64,000 bases of DNA, from the NCBI GenBank assembly GCA_002338565.1, contig DDIN01000008.1, positions 554,167-618,166 on the forward strand, read 5' to 3'. A model generated the notes under the pieces. The model was not told the origin of the DNA and did no database searches. It was given only the letters and a program-made list of their open reading frames with translations. The DNA comes from Hyphomonadaceae bacterium UBA1849. Lineage in GTDB: Bacteria; Pseudomonadota; Alphaproteobacteria; Caulobacterales; Hyphomonadaceae. The translations under genes and the position numbers were made by a program. Positions 34,510 to 43,498 of the stretch are shown piece after piece. Each line of letters starts with the position of its first letter. The stretch's first letter is position 1.

Positions 34510-36063
34510 CTAGTCGATCAGACCGAGTGATTGCGCCAGCGCGAAGAAGATTTCGTTCTGCTCCATCACACCGCCGACGCGCTCAGAACCTGCGCCGGTT
34601 GCGAAGATGGCAACATCCTCGCCACCATGGGTTTCAGATCCCATCGGGTAGGTAGATTGCTGCTGGTAATCAGGCGCTTCGACATCAACATCGGTCAGGT
34701 CACCCCGCTCGCATGCGCCATTATCTGCCGCTGTACAAACCGCGCCCGGGCCGTTCGCGTAACCGAGTGTCGTGTAAGGACGACCATCTGATGCACGCAG
34801 CAGCGCACCAACCTCACTGCGGGCCAGACCAAGGATCGGGTTGCCGCGCGCAGCATAACCGGCAATCGTCATTGTGTGGCTGTGGTCCGCCGTAACGAGG
34901 ATCATGGTTTCAGACGCGTCTGTCATCTCAACTGCGGTGCGGATTGCATCATCGAACGCGACCGCATCGACAAGCGCGCGGTGTGCGTTGCCACCATGGT
35001 GAGCATGGTCGATACGGCCGCCCTCAATCATCAGCACGAAGCCGTCTTCATCGCGGGAGAGGCGCGTGATCGCAGCCTCAGTCAACTCAGAAAGCGACGG
35101 CTCGCCCGCCGTATCATTCGGACGGTCCTGTTCGAACTGCATGTGCGATGGTTCGAACAGTCCAAGCACGCGAACGTCTGAATCAAAATCGATCGCGTCA
35201 AACCCCGCCTGATCATAAATGAAGGTGTGATCGTCAGACTTAGCGGACCATTCAGCTACGAGGTCACGACCATCGCCGCGGCGGCCTGTACGACCTTCAT
35301 ACTCAGGGTCAGCCTGCTCGTTCGTCATGAAATTGCTGCGGCCACCGCCCATAGCGAGCTCAAGCCCGTCTCCGGCAGGAAAATCGATCAGTTGTGAAGC
35401 AATATCGCGGCAACCAAGCTCTGCCTGCGCGCCAACCGCGCCATCAAATTCCCAGTCGCGCGATGGCGAGTGCGAATAGGTCGCTGCCGGTGTCGCGTGA
35501 GTAATGCGCGCCGTTGAAACAACACCCGTTGAGAAATCCTGCGCTTCAGCCATGCTGAATAGCGACTCAACCTCATGACCGAGAGACGCTGCGCAATTAC
35601 CCGCCTGCACATTCCGGTCAAAGCCGAGTGTACCGGAATCGGTCTTAACGCCAGACATCATCGCAACGGCTGTTGCGGCGCTGTCTGCCGTCTGGAAGTT
35701 GTCAGAATAGGTTTTGGAAAGCGCCACATTCGGGAAGGTTTCCATGGTCAGCTGATAGCTCTCACCGTCCAGACCTTGGGACTGACCAGCATAAATGCGC
35801 GCGGCCGTGATGGTGGAAATGCCCATACCATCACCGACAAAAATGATGACATTGCGCGCCTGACCGGCGCCGCGCGCTTCGGCTCGTGCGCCTACGCGTG
35901 CCTGCGCCGTTGTATAATAGCTGTCTTCAGCCTGAACCGGCGTCACAATTGTGCGCCCGTAAGATGGCGCTGCGGATGCCGGAGCCTCAACGGCCGTTTG
36001 CGTCGCGCATCCAGCCAACATTGTCGCTGACAAAAGTGCCGCGGAAAAGAGAGATGATTTCAT
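34510..36063 (-). CDS. phoA: Alkaline phosphatase lipoprotein
   Basis: A 517-residue phosphomonoesterase of the PhoA superfamily. The signal peptide ends in a lipobox (MLAGC), so the mature protein should be lipid-anchored. Metal and nucleophile residues are in IIFVGDGMGISTI and QTADSAATAVAMMSG (nucleophile Ser); GGRIDHAHHGGN and ILVTADHSHTM supply further metal-site His/Asp. I start at ATG 36063 (MKSSLFSAALL); the longer frame places extra residues before the signal peptide. No Pho box was identified by eye. Confidence 0.95.
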   Translation of the reverse strand: MKSSLFSAALLSATMLAGCATQTAVEAPASAAPSYGRTIVTPVQAEDSYYTTAQARVGARAEARGAGQARNVIIFVGDGMGISTITAARIYAGQSQGLDGESYQLTMETFPNVALSKTYSDNFQTADSAATAVAMMSGVKTDSGTLGFDRNVQAGNCAASLGHEVESLFSMAEAQDFSTGVVSTARITHATPAATYSHSPSRDWEFDGAVGAQAELGCRDIASQLIDFPAGDGLELAMGGGRSNFMTNEQADPEYEGRTGRRGDGRDLVAEWSAKSDDHTFIYDQAGFDAIDFDSDVRVLGLFEPSHMQFEQDRPNDTAGEPSLSELTEAAITRLSRDEDGFVLMIEGGRIDHAHHGGNAHRALVDAVAFDDAIRTAVEMTDASETMILVTADHSHTMTIAGYAARGNPILGLARSEVGALLRASDGRPYTTLGYANGPGAVCTAADNGACERGDLTDVDVEAPDYQQQSTYPMGSETHGGEDVAIFATGAGSERVGGVMEQNEIFFALAQSLGLID

Positions 36064-36145
36064 GTGTATTCCCACCTGAGTGACCTTTGGGCTGAGCATA
36101 CCCACTTACACGCCAGTGCAACAGTTTTGTGAGACGTAAAAAGAA

Positions 36146-37045
36146 TTATCGACGCGCCGGGCGTCTTTGCGCGACGAGCAACGCGACCAGAATCAGACCG
36201 CCGCCGATAAACTGCATCACTGACAGTGCCTCACCGAAGACCGGCCAGCTGATAAGAGCGGACGCCACCGGCTGCACAATCACCATAATGCCGGCAATGG
36301 CAGGCGGCACACGCCCCAGCCCGGCGATAATGCACCCCTGCCCCAGCACCTGCGAACAGACGGCAATCGCGAGCGGCCATTTCAGCTGTCCCAGCGTTTC
36401 AGGCACGACCGGCTCACGAAACACGAGGCATAGAATGAACGCCACGCACGCCATAGTCGCTGTCGCCCAGAACAATACATCGAGCGCGGATAACGTATCG
36501 CGGGCCAGCTTCCCGCAAAGGAAGTACCCTGAAAGAAAGCAGGCAGCGAATAGCGCCAGCATATCTCCGCGAATGTCGCTCGCACCGCCAGAAGCCGATT
36601 TACCGGCTGACAGAAACCACACACCGCTCAGCGCAAGCGCCACGGCAAGCGCCCAGAAAATACTCGGACGGTCCTTCAGGAACACCCAGGCCAGAACGCC
36701 AACAAACAGGCTGCCCATATTCACAATGAAGGTCGCGTTCGCCACAGATGTCATGGTGAGCGACAAATGCCAGACGCCAATATCCAGACCAAAGAATACG
36801 CCAGTCAGAATGGCAAACAGGTTCGGTTTAGCTGGCAGCCTGCCTCTGACTACGAACACCATCAGAATGACGGGCAAAGACAGGAAGAACCGCCAGAAGC
36901 CGGTTGCCTGCGGCCCCACGCCATCGCCAACCGACAGGCGCAGACCAATCGCCGCGAACCCGACAAGCACGCCTCCCGTCAACAGAAGCACGGTTCCGAT
37001 GAGCACGCTGCGGGCATCGCCATACGCAGCCGTTTGAGTTGTCAT
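36146..37045 (-). CDS. DMT-superfamily (EamA) transporter
   Basis: A 299-residue inner-membrane protein with ten hydrophobic segments in two EamA halves. Typical residues include GVGPQATGFWRFFLSLPVI and FVGVLAWVFLKDRPS in the first half, and VFGEALSVMQFIGGGLIL near the C-terminus. EamA proteins export amino acids or other small metabolites, but the substrate is unknown. Its start overlaps the gluQ stop (ATGA), so the two are translationally coupled; a functional link is not obvious. Confidence 0.92.
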   Translation of the reverse strand: MTTQTAAYGDARSVLIGTVLLLTGGVLVGFAAIGLRLSVGDGVGPQATGFWRFFLSLPVILMVFVVRGRLPAKPNLFAILTGVFFGLDIGVWHLSLTMTSVANATFIVNMGSLFVGVLAWVFLKDRPSIFWALAVALALSGVWFLSAGKSASGGASDIRGDMLALFAACFLSGYFLCGKLARDTLSALDVLFWATATMACVAFILCLVFREPVVPETLGQLKWPLAIAVCSQVLGQGCIIAGLGRVPPAIAGIMVIVQPVASALISWPVFGEALSVMQFIGGGLILVALLVAQRRPARR

Positions 37046-37929
37046 TGAAGGGTCCAGTCACGAAAGATCTGCTCGGGCCTTACACCCTCTTCGCGCAGAC
37101 TCTCAAGCGTTCGGGACCGATCAGACTTTGAAAATTTCTTCCCGTCTGTATCGAGAATGAGACCATGGTGACGATAGACCGGTGTCGGCCAGTCAAACAG
37201 GCGCTGTAGCAGCACATGGATATGGGTCGAAAAATAGAGGTCGCGCCCGCGCACCACATGGCTGATACCCTGAAGCGCGTCATCATGGGTCACCGCCAGA
37301 TGATAGCTGGTCGGCGTATCCTTGCGGGCAAGCACCGCATCACCCAGCCATTCAGGATGTGCCTTTATCTCACCTGCCATAACGCCCGATCCTTCTTCGA
37401 CGAAAGACAGATCATCAAACGCGGCGCCCAGATAGTCACGACAGGCTGAAAGCGATAACCGCCAGGCGAAACTGTCGCCGCGCCCGACCCGCATTTCTTC
37501 CTCATCGGCAGGCATAGGGGTGACAGGCCCGGGATAGGGACGCTCGCCAGCGGGACTTTCGCCAATGCCTCTTTCATCGAGGTCGGCATTTAAGGCCTTA
37601 CGCGTCAGAAAGCTGCGATAAACCAGCCCTTTTTCGCGCAGCTCCTCCAGCGCGCGCGTGTAATCATCGAAATGATCCGATTGGCGCCTGACTGACTCTG
37701 GCCAGTCAAAGCCAAGCCAGGTGAGGTCGTCATAAATACCGGCCTCAAATTCAGGTTTGCATCGTGTCTGGTCAATATCTTCAATCCGCAGAAGGCATTT
37801 GCCGCCCTGATCACCTGCGAATCGGAAGGCTTCACGCGCGGCGATCGCATGCCCGATATGCAGCCTGCCCGTCGGGCTAGGCGCAAAGCGCGTTATAGGA
37901 AATTCGGCTTCTTTGATGGGTTCGGGCAT
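37042..37929 (-). CDS. gluQ: Glutamyl-Q tRNA(Asp) synthetase
   Basis: A 295-residue class I synthetase-like protein lacking the anticodon-binding domain. It attaches Glu to the queuosine base of tRNA-Asp. It begins RFAPSPTGRLHIGHAIAA (HIGH motif) and contains LLRIEDIDQTRC and the KMSKS equivalent KKFSKSDRS near the C-terminus. Length and missing C-terminal domain separate it from GltX. A possible zinc site is incomplete by eye. It is the first gene of a two-gene unit with the EamA transporter. Confidence 0.94.
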   Translation of the reverse strand: MPEPIKEAEFPITRFAPSPTGRLHIGHAIAAREAFRFAGDQGGKCLLRIEDIDQTRCKPEFEAGIYDDLTWLGFDWPESVRRQSDHFDDYTRALEELREKGLVYRSFLTRKALNADLDERGIGESPAGERPYPGPVTPMPADEEEMRVGRGDSFAWRLSLSACRDYLGAAFDDLSFVEEGSGVMAGEIKAHPEWLGDAVLARKDTPTSYHLAVTHDDALQGISHVVRGRDLYFSTHIHVLLQRLFDWPTPVYRHHGLILDTDGKKFSKSDRSRTLESLREEGVRPEQIFRDWTLQ

Positions 37930-38336
37930 AAATCACAGAGAAAATCGGCGTGCGGCCAACCGTAGCTGAAAAAAATTTTTGCGCACCTGCCCCACTTCAG
38001 AAAGTTCAAATAGAACTGATTATATGAGATTTTTTGGGTGCATATTGTTGCAGGATCAGGATATTAAACCCCTGTAATAATTGTGGTTATAGGGGCAAAA
38101 GAGGTCAGTCAACACCTGCCTCTCACATTAACACAGCTGGCTAAATCTGTTCAGAATAGGTTCAGGACAACATTACTATCTTGTCATGAACACTGAGGTT
38201 TTCGCTTTGCTTTGCCACAACTGTTGCCTAGTCTGGACTCGGAAGCATCCGTTCAGATTGCCGACGCCTTGGAGGGGACCGCGTGACTGACAGAGTAGTA
38301 GACTTCCAGTGGTTTTTGAAACGAGGGACGAAAACT
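37930..38336. other. AT-rich intergenic region upstream of the first secreted paralogue
   Basis: About 400 bases without a credible gene. It contains an imperfect hairpin at 38069-38095 (CCCCT-TAA against TTA-AGGGG) without a T-run, and AT-rich stretches near 37970-38060. A GAGGGA at about 38323 precedes the ATG at 38337 and probably serves as the ribosome site. The long leader suggests regulated transcription of the secreted protein. Confidence 0.4.
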
Positions 38337-38795
38337 ATGTACCGCAAACTAGCAATTGCTGCTGCAGCAGCACTCTTCACCACTGGCGCAGCAGTTGCCC
38401 AGGACTATTCTCTGAACCCGAACTTCGGTTCTGCTTCTCTGTCGTCCGGCTTCTCGCCTGATCCATACAACGTCAACATCACAGCGGGCGGCAGCATTGA
38501 TGCGTCTCGCCTTGGCTGCGCGGGCAATATTTCAAACGCACCGGATTTCCGCCTCCAGTATCAGGCTGGCGGCGTTCTGCCTCTCATCATCTCCGTTGCA
38601 TCCAGCGAAGACACAACGCTGGTCATCAACATGCCAGACGGTTCGTGGATGTGTGACGATGATGGCGGTAACGGCCTGAACCCGTCTGTATATCTGTCTA
38701 ACCCGTCTTCCGGTCAGTATGACATCTGGGTTGGCACATTCGGTGGCGGCTATGCGAACTCTATGCTCTCCATCTCCGAGCTGAGCAGCAACTAA
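38337..38795 (+). CDS. Exported small protein, tandem paralogue 1
   Basis: A 152-residue protein with a Sec signal (MYRKLAIAAAAALFTTGAAVAQ). The mature part begins DYSLNPNFGSASLSSGFSPDP and contains GGSIDASRLGCAG, then VINMPDGSWMCDDD and GQYDIWVGTFGGG. Two cysteines may form a disulfide. Similar proteins in this lineage are sometimes labelled peptidase-related, but I see no protease triad. It is about half identical by eye to the next gene, so the pair arose by duplication. Each has its own terminator. Confidence 0.85.
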   Translation: MYRKLAIAAAAALFTTGAAVAQDYSLNPNFGSASLSSGFSPDPYNVNITAGGSIDASRLGCAGNISNAPDFRLQYQAGGVLPLIISVASSEDTTLVINMPDGSWMCDDDGGNGLNPSVYLSNPSSGQYDIWVGTFGGGYANSMLSISELSSN

Positions 38796-38820
38796 GCTCG
38801 GCACAAGAATTTCGATTAGA

Positions 38821-38850
38821 GCCGGTCAGTTCTTCTGACCGGCTTTTTTC
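38821..38850 (+). terminator. Terminator after paralogue 1
   Basis: GCCGGTCAG/CTGACCGGC 9-bp perfect stem, loop TTCTT, T6 run. Confidence 0.92.
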
Positions 38851-39020
38851 TATTCCGTGCACGCGCCCCACGCATTTGAGGGATTGATGCAGCGGCAACA
38901 AACTTTTTGCAGTTCGACATCTAGCAAATTTCTGAAATGTTTTTAGGGTCGCGTTTCCTGTCTTCTGAGGGGACGAAAGCGAGCCGATGCTCGCCACAAT
39001 ATATGTCAGGGGGTCTGACC

Positions 39021-39452
39021 ATGCTTCGTAAACTTATCCTTGCTGCATCTGCTGCAGCATTTATCGCTACACCTGCAATCGCGCAGGACTACTCACTTGA
39101 GCCAAACTTCGGCACATTTTCACTCTCAGCGGGCTTCGCTCCTGATCCTTCCGAGCTGGCAATTGTCGCTGGCGGCACTGTCGACGCATCAAGCGTTGGC
39201 TGCGCAGGCATGATCTCTCAGGCTCCTGATGCGCGCCTGATGTGGACTGGCGGCCAGTTCTCTCTAGGTGCTGTTTCTGACGCTGACACAACAATCGTTG
39301 TGAACACACCAGACGGCAGCTGGGTTTGCGCTGATGATACAAACGGCTTTAACCCTGAAGTCACTGTATCTGGTTCTGGCCAGTACGACATCTGGGTTGG
39401 CGTTTTTGGCGGCGGCACAGCTGCTGCAACGCTCTACGCGACTGAATTCTAG
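39021..39452 (+). CDS. Exported small protein, tandem paralogue 2
   Basis: A 143-residue paralogue of the preceding gene with signal MLRKLILAASAAAFIATPAIA and the same mature blocks: DYSLEPNFGTFSLSAGFAPDP, GGTVDASSVGCAG, VNTPDGSWVCADD and GQYDIWVGVFGGG. ATG 39021 follows GGGGG at 39010-39014; upstream in-frame codons do not add family sequence. The conserved Cys pair and the shared GSW and GQYDIWVG blocks point to one fold kept under selection. Function unknown. Confidence 0.85.
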   Translation: MLRKLILAASAAAFIATPAIAQDYSLEPNFGTFSLSAGFAPDPSELAIVAGGTVDASSVGCAGMISQAPDARLMWTGGQFSLGAVSDADTTIVVNTPDGSWVCADDTNGFNPEVTVSGSGQYDIWVGVFGGGTAAATLYATEF

Positions 39453-39474
39453 GATCTGTTCTCAGATCTGAAGA

Positions 39475-39505
39475 AAGCCGGCCCTGCAGAGGACCGGCTT
39501 TTTTG
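39475..39505 (+). terminator. Terminator after paralogue 2
   Basis: AAAGCCGG and CCGGCTTT arms, with an inner CCTGCAGAGG helix, followed by a T-run. Confidence 0.88.
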
Positions 39506-39577
39506 TATCTGTTGAAAACACCTTGCGTCGTGGCTGTGGGTCTGTCCTGATTATTCCGCATCACATAGGGCGCACTA

Positions 39578-40207
39578 ATGTATCCAACCCGCGAACAACT
39601 GAGGAGGGCGTGCGAGGCGTTATGTGCCCGCGATGAGACCCTTGCGCGTGCCTATGCAACAATCGGCGTTCCGGAATGGCGCATCCAGCCTGCAAACTAT
39701 GAGGCGCTGGTACGAACAGTTGTCTACCAACTGATCTCGACAAAAGCTGCGGATGCGATCTGGGCGCGCGTCTGTAACTGGGCAGCAGGCGACCTCTCAC
39801 CCCAGCGTGTGATGGATGCCACTGAGGATGAATTACGCGGCTGCGGCCTGTCCCGCCCGAAAGTCCGACATCTGACGACCATTGCCGAAGCCATTCAAAC
39901 GCAAAGCCTCGACATAGCGCAATTGCAAGACATGCCAGACGCTGAAGCGCGGAAACATCTGACTGCCGTAAAGGGAATTGGTCCGTGGACGGCAGAACTG
40001 TTCTTAATGTGCTCGCTTGGCCGGATTGATGCCTTTCCGGAGGGCGATGTTGGCTTAATGGAATCGTTGCGCCTTCTAAGCCAGGCTGAAGACCGCCTTA
40101 CCGCGAAAGCTTTTCTGACCCATGCCGAGAGCTGGCGCCCTTATCGCGGTGTCGCGGCCCATCTTTTGTGGGGCTATATCAACCATTTAAGAGGCAATGC
40201 ACGCTGA
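39578..40207 (+). CDS. AlkA-like DNA-3-methyladenine glycosylase (HhH-GPD)
   Basis: A 209-residue base-excision repair glycosylase that removes alkylated purines. The helix-hairpin-helix is at VKGIGPWTAELFLM and the catalytic Asp follows in FPEGDVGLMES. It lacks the N-terminal TATA-like domain of E. coli AlkA and the Ada fusion, as in many short alphaproteobacterial forms. No strong Shine-Dalgarno precedes ATG 39578. Confidence 0.92.
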   Translation: MYPTREQLRRACEALCARDETLARAYATIGVPEWRIQPANYEALVRTVVYQLISTKAADAIWARVCNWAAGDLSPQRVMDATEDELRGCGLSRPKVRHLTTIAEAIQTQSLDIAQLQDMPDAEARKHLTAVKGIGPWTAELFLMCSLGRIDAFPEGDVGLMESLRLLSQAEDRLTAKAFLTHAESWRPYRGVAAHLLWGYINHLRGNAR

Positions 40208-40346
40208 ATCTGCAGGCATATTTGCGCCCGTGGATATAAACTGCGTTTGTCATAAAGCTGTAGTGGTGAATCAGTTAATCATCTCACTGGAAAGATCAGC
40301 AGAGTCGCTATACTTCTGATCTTATCGGCAACGATGCGAGGTGAGT

Positions 40347-40913
40347 ATGACGGCTTCTGTCTCAAATACCCCTGCCAACGCGTGGCCCGCACTTGTTCTC
40401 AATGCGGACTACCGGCCGCTTTCCTATTATCCGCTTTCAATCTGGCCCTGGCAGGACGTCGTCAAAGCCGTCTTTCTGGAGCGTGTGGATGTAGTGGCCC
40501 AGTATGATCACGTGGTGCGGTCCCCGTCTTTCCAGATGCAGCTTCCGAGCGTCATCTGCTTGCGGGAATTCATAAAACAGGACAGGTCTCCGGCGTTTAC
40601 GCGCTTCAATGTGTTCCTGAGAGACGGTTTTTCCTGCGTCTATTGCGGATCGGGCGATGATCTCACATTCGATCACCTCATTCCGCGGTCTCGCGGCGGC
40701 ACAACCTGCTGGAACAATATCGTCACGGCCTGCAGCCCGTGTAATCTGAAAAAGGCCAACCGGCTGCCAGATGACATTGGCATGCATCCAAACCGAAAGC
40801 CGGAATGCCCATCCAACTACCAGCTACAGGATCAGGGGCGACGTTTTCCGCCGAACCACTTACACGAAACCTGGATGGACTATCTCTACTGGGATGTGGA
40901 GCTGACGAACTAG
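40347..40913 (+). CDS. HNH endonuclease family protein
   Basis: A 188-residue protein of a group widely conserved in chromosomes (HNH_5 type). The HNH core is FLRDGFSCVYCGSGDDLTFDH, then PRSRGGTTCWNNIVTACSPCN. The two CxxC pairs bind a structural zinc. The N-terminal LVLNADYRPLSYYPLSIWPW is conserved in this group. It is probably a cellular DNA-processing enzyme rather than a mobile homing nuclease. ATG 40347 is preferred to the GTG six bases upstream. Confidence 0.88.
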   Translation: MTASVSNTPANAWPALVLNADYRPLSYYPLSIWPWQDVVKAVFLERVDVVAQYDHVVRSPSFQMQLPSVICLREFIKQDRSPAFTRFNVFLRDGFSCVYCGSGDDLTFDHLIPRSRGGTTCWNNIVTACSPCNLKKANRLPDDIGMHPNRKPECPSNYQLQDQGRRFPPNHLHETWMDYLYWDVELTN

Positions 40914-40922
40914 CGCTCACGA

Positions 40923-40945
40923 AAAAGGCCGCATCGTTGCGGCCT
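40923..40945. terminator. Bidirectional terminator between HNH gene and acidic protein gene
   Basis: AAGGCCGCA/TGCGGCCTT 9-bp stem with loop TCGT, A-run before and short T-stretch after. Confidence 0.8.
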
Positions 40946-40961
40946 TCAACTTATTCCGCGC

Positions 40962-42542
40962 TTACATCCACGGATTGTATTTATAAACGGTCCTGCGCCC
41001 GCCGCGCAGCTCCGGCTCGGGCTCTGGTTCCGGCCCTGGTGGTTTTTCCATCACCGGGTCGGCTTCAACAGGTGCCACTTCAGCCTCAATGACCGAGCAA
41101 TCATCCTGAGGCTCTACAACGACCTCTTCGACCGCGTCCACAAACTCCACGGCATCTTCGACCGGAGACGGTGCCGCTTCGGGCGGTTTGTCCGCCACAG
41201 CCATAATTGTGCGTGACAGAAACGCCGTTGGCGGCAACTGCATGGCTGGCATAGACGCCGCAGCGGCAGCTTCTTCCGCCAGATATGCTTCGATTTCGCT
41301 GACCTCGACCGTCATGACGTTCGGCATTGTGTATTCGAGTGGCGCGACCTTTGTCGCATCGATTGTGATACTGAGGCCCTCCATGGCCGGTCCGGCATGA
41401 AGCACCGCTTTGGGCGGCTCGACTTCTGGCTGCGGCGGCACAGGTGTCTCCGCCGGAGCAAGCGGAACAGAGCTCTTCTCCGAGGCAATCCACTCATCGC
41501 TCTCAGCCGCATCATCCTCGCCAATGGCTTCAACCGCAGACGCACCAACTGTGCCGAATGCGCCGATCGCCCCGAAGGTCGCAGATGTCAGAATGTCCGG
41601 GCGCGGAAGCTGGGCGGCTGGCGCATTGTCGAACGCTTCATCCGGCATGGGTTCTGACGCAGTCGCTTCACTTAAAAGCTCAGGCTGGTCATCAACTGCC
41701 GGAAGCGGCTCACGAGCTGCAGGTGCGAATCCGAAATCCTGATCATCATCTGCATCGACGTAATCTTCGACCGTTTCGCCACTGGCTTCAGCAGCCGCAT
41801 CCGGCACGCTCCATGGCGATCCGCTATCATAATCTTCTTTGTTTTGCGTTTCCGGCTCATCGTCGATGACCAGCTCATCCGAACCGCCCTCAACCCCAGT
41901 GCCGACAGCCGCGAGGCCGGTCGCACCAACAGAAAGCCCGGACAGAGCCTCACGACGTGATAACTCGATCACAGGGTCTGCAACGGGTGGAACATCCAAT
42001 GCGTCATCGCCTTCAGCCGCCGCGCCAACATCATCCAGCTCGAGAACCTCTTCCTCATCGGCCACCTCTTCAGGCGGTACACCGTTGACCTTCGCGGCGA
42101 GCATTGCCACGCGCGACGCCATTTCCGGCTGGTCTGGAAACGTAACCTCCGGACGAGGCGTAGCCGGAACCACTTTATCTTTCGATTTTCGGTCCGGTTT
42201 CTTCTCTTTGTCCAGCTCAAGCGCTGACACAATGCGGTCAATCACATCGGTCGCGCCGGTAATCTGACGACGCGCAGTAGAGACGAGATTATCAACGCGC
42301 AGCGTATACTGCATGCCGTTGGAATCAGTTGTATTGGCGAGGATAGATTCGCTGACAGTCTCCAGCACGCGGCCACCCGCATCCAGCAGCACGACGCGGC
42401 TTGGGGCCTGACCGATGGTCACGCGATAGCCTTCAGTATCGTAAATGCATGTCCCATCCTCACCTTCCAGCCAGGTGATCTTCGATGCCTCAGTCATCTC
42501 GATCAGCTTATCGATCAGACGCTTGGTCGATGGATGCAACAT
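40962..42542 (-). CDS. Large acidic, low-complexity protein
   Basis: A 526-residue protein I do not recognise. The first about 110 residues form an ordered-looking domain (HPSTKRLIDKLIEMTEASKI, YRVTIGQAPSRVVLLDAGG). The rest is a long Ala/Glu/Asp/Pro/Val-rich region with little predicted structure, and the extreme C-terminus is basic (GGRRTVYKYNPWM). No signal peptide or membrane segment is clear. Such a layout suits a scaffold or partner-recruiting protein; that is inference. Confidence 0.75.
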   Translation of the reverse strand: MLHPSTKRLIDKLIEMTEASKITWLEGEDGTCIYDTEGYRVTIGQAPSRVVLLDAGGRVLETVSESILANTTDSNGMQYTLRVDNLVSTARRQITGATDVIDRIVSALELDKEKKPDRKSKDKVVPATPRPEVTFPDQPEMASRVAMLAAKVNGVPPEEVADEEEVLELDDVGAAAEGDDALDVPPVADPVIELSRREALSGLSVGATGLAAVGTGVEGGSDELVIDDEPETQNKEDYDSGSPWSVPDAAAEASGETVEDYVDADDDQDFGFAPAAREPLPAVDDQPELLSEATASEPMPDEAFDNAPAAQLPRPDILTSATFGAIGAFGTVGASAVEAIGEDDAAESDEWIASEKSSVPLAPAETPVPPQPEVEPPKAVLHAGPAMEGLSITIDATKVAPLEYTMPNVMTVEVSEIEAYLAEEAAAAASMPAMQLPPTAFLSRTIMAVADKPPEAAPSPVEDAVEFVDAVEEVVVEPQDDCSVIEAEVAPVEADPVMEKPPGPEPEPEPELRGGRRTVYKYNPWM

Positions 42543-42696
42543 TACAAACCCGCTCCACTGGTACTCCCAGTAGATTAAATCACCTTAACCCGGCCCCCGG
42601 AAGAGGCCGGACCATGGAAAACAGGAAACTGACTGAAATTTTTACACCGTCAGGTGAGGTCTGCCTCCCGCTCTATCGCAAGGTAGAGACCCGGCT

Positions 42697-43347
42697 TCAG
42701 CCCGCTTCAATCACCTCACGCACTTCGCTGAGGAAGGTTTCAACCGGTTCATCACCCGCCGTAGAAAGCCCCGAGCGGAAGCCGCGGATCGTGCCCTCAG
42801 GGTCTACCAGGAAGTACATTGGCACCCATGGCAGATCGAAAGCATCAATTGCGCTGGCATCGCTATCAACCGCCGAATGGCCGCCATAACCGGTCTCTTC
42901 GGTATAGGCTTCAAGGCTCTCCCACCGGCCAAACGCATCATTGATACGGTTCGGATTTGGCGGCGAATGGATAGAAAGCATGCCGAGCCCTGCTTCGTCC
43001 TGAACCGCCGCATAGAGCGCATCAACATGGCGCGCATCGACGATACAATCAGGACACCAGAGCCCCCAGAAATCGACAATCATCCACTGCCCACGAATAT
43101 CCTGATCAGTGATCTCTGCACCATCCGGCATGGTAACAGAGAAAGCCGGAAGCGTTTCACCCAGCAGGCCATACTGGAACGGGCGGCCTGCGTCATCGCG
43201 CGGCACATCACCGTCTTCAATCTCGGCGCCCTCAGGCGGCGGCAAATTCTCTGTGATGAAGCCGGTCGCCTCAGGCCCCTGACCGCATGCCGCAAGCAGA
43301 AGCGCCAGGCCGCCAAATGCAGCGTTCCGCAATGTCATGATATTCAT
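42697..43347 (-). CDS. TlpA-like thioredoxin-family lipoprotein
   Basis: A 216-residue periplasmic protein with a lipoprotein signal (LALLLAACGQG). The thioredoxin fold spans about 65-200, and its redox motif is CPDC in FWGLWCPDCIVDARH. TlpA-type proteins reduce periplasmic disulfides, for example in cytochrome c or copper-site assembly. The cis-Pro loop is WVPMYFLVDPEG. A CPDC motif is less common than CPPC. It is divergent from the inositol-phosphatase gene. Confidence 0.9.
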   Translation of the reverse strand: MNIMTLRNAAFGGLALLLAACGQGPEATGFITENLPPPEGAEIEDGDVPRDDAGRPFQYGLLGETLPAFSVTMPDGAEITDQDIRGQWMIVDFWGLWCPDCIVDARHVDALYAAVQDEAGLGMLSIHSPPNPNRINDAFGRWESLEAYTEETGYGGHSAVDSDASAIDAFDLPWVPMYFLVDPEGTIRGFRSGLSTAGDEPVETFLSEVREVIEAG

Positions 43348-43498
43348 ATGATTAGCTCCATCACCCTTTTCCCGAGGGCCATATTCGCCCCGAATTGATT
43401 AAGCTTTCACTGCAGCTTAACGGCTCTTTATCTTGACCAGACGCATAAGGACCGATACGGCCCCTTCTGATAACGTTACACGAACGAAATTTATATCC

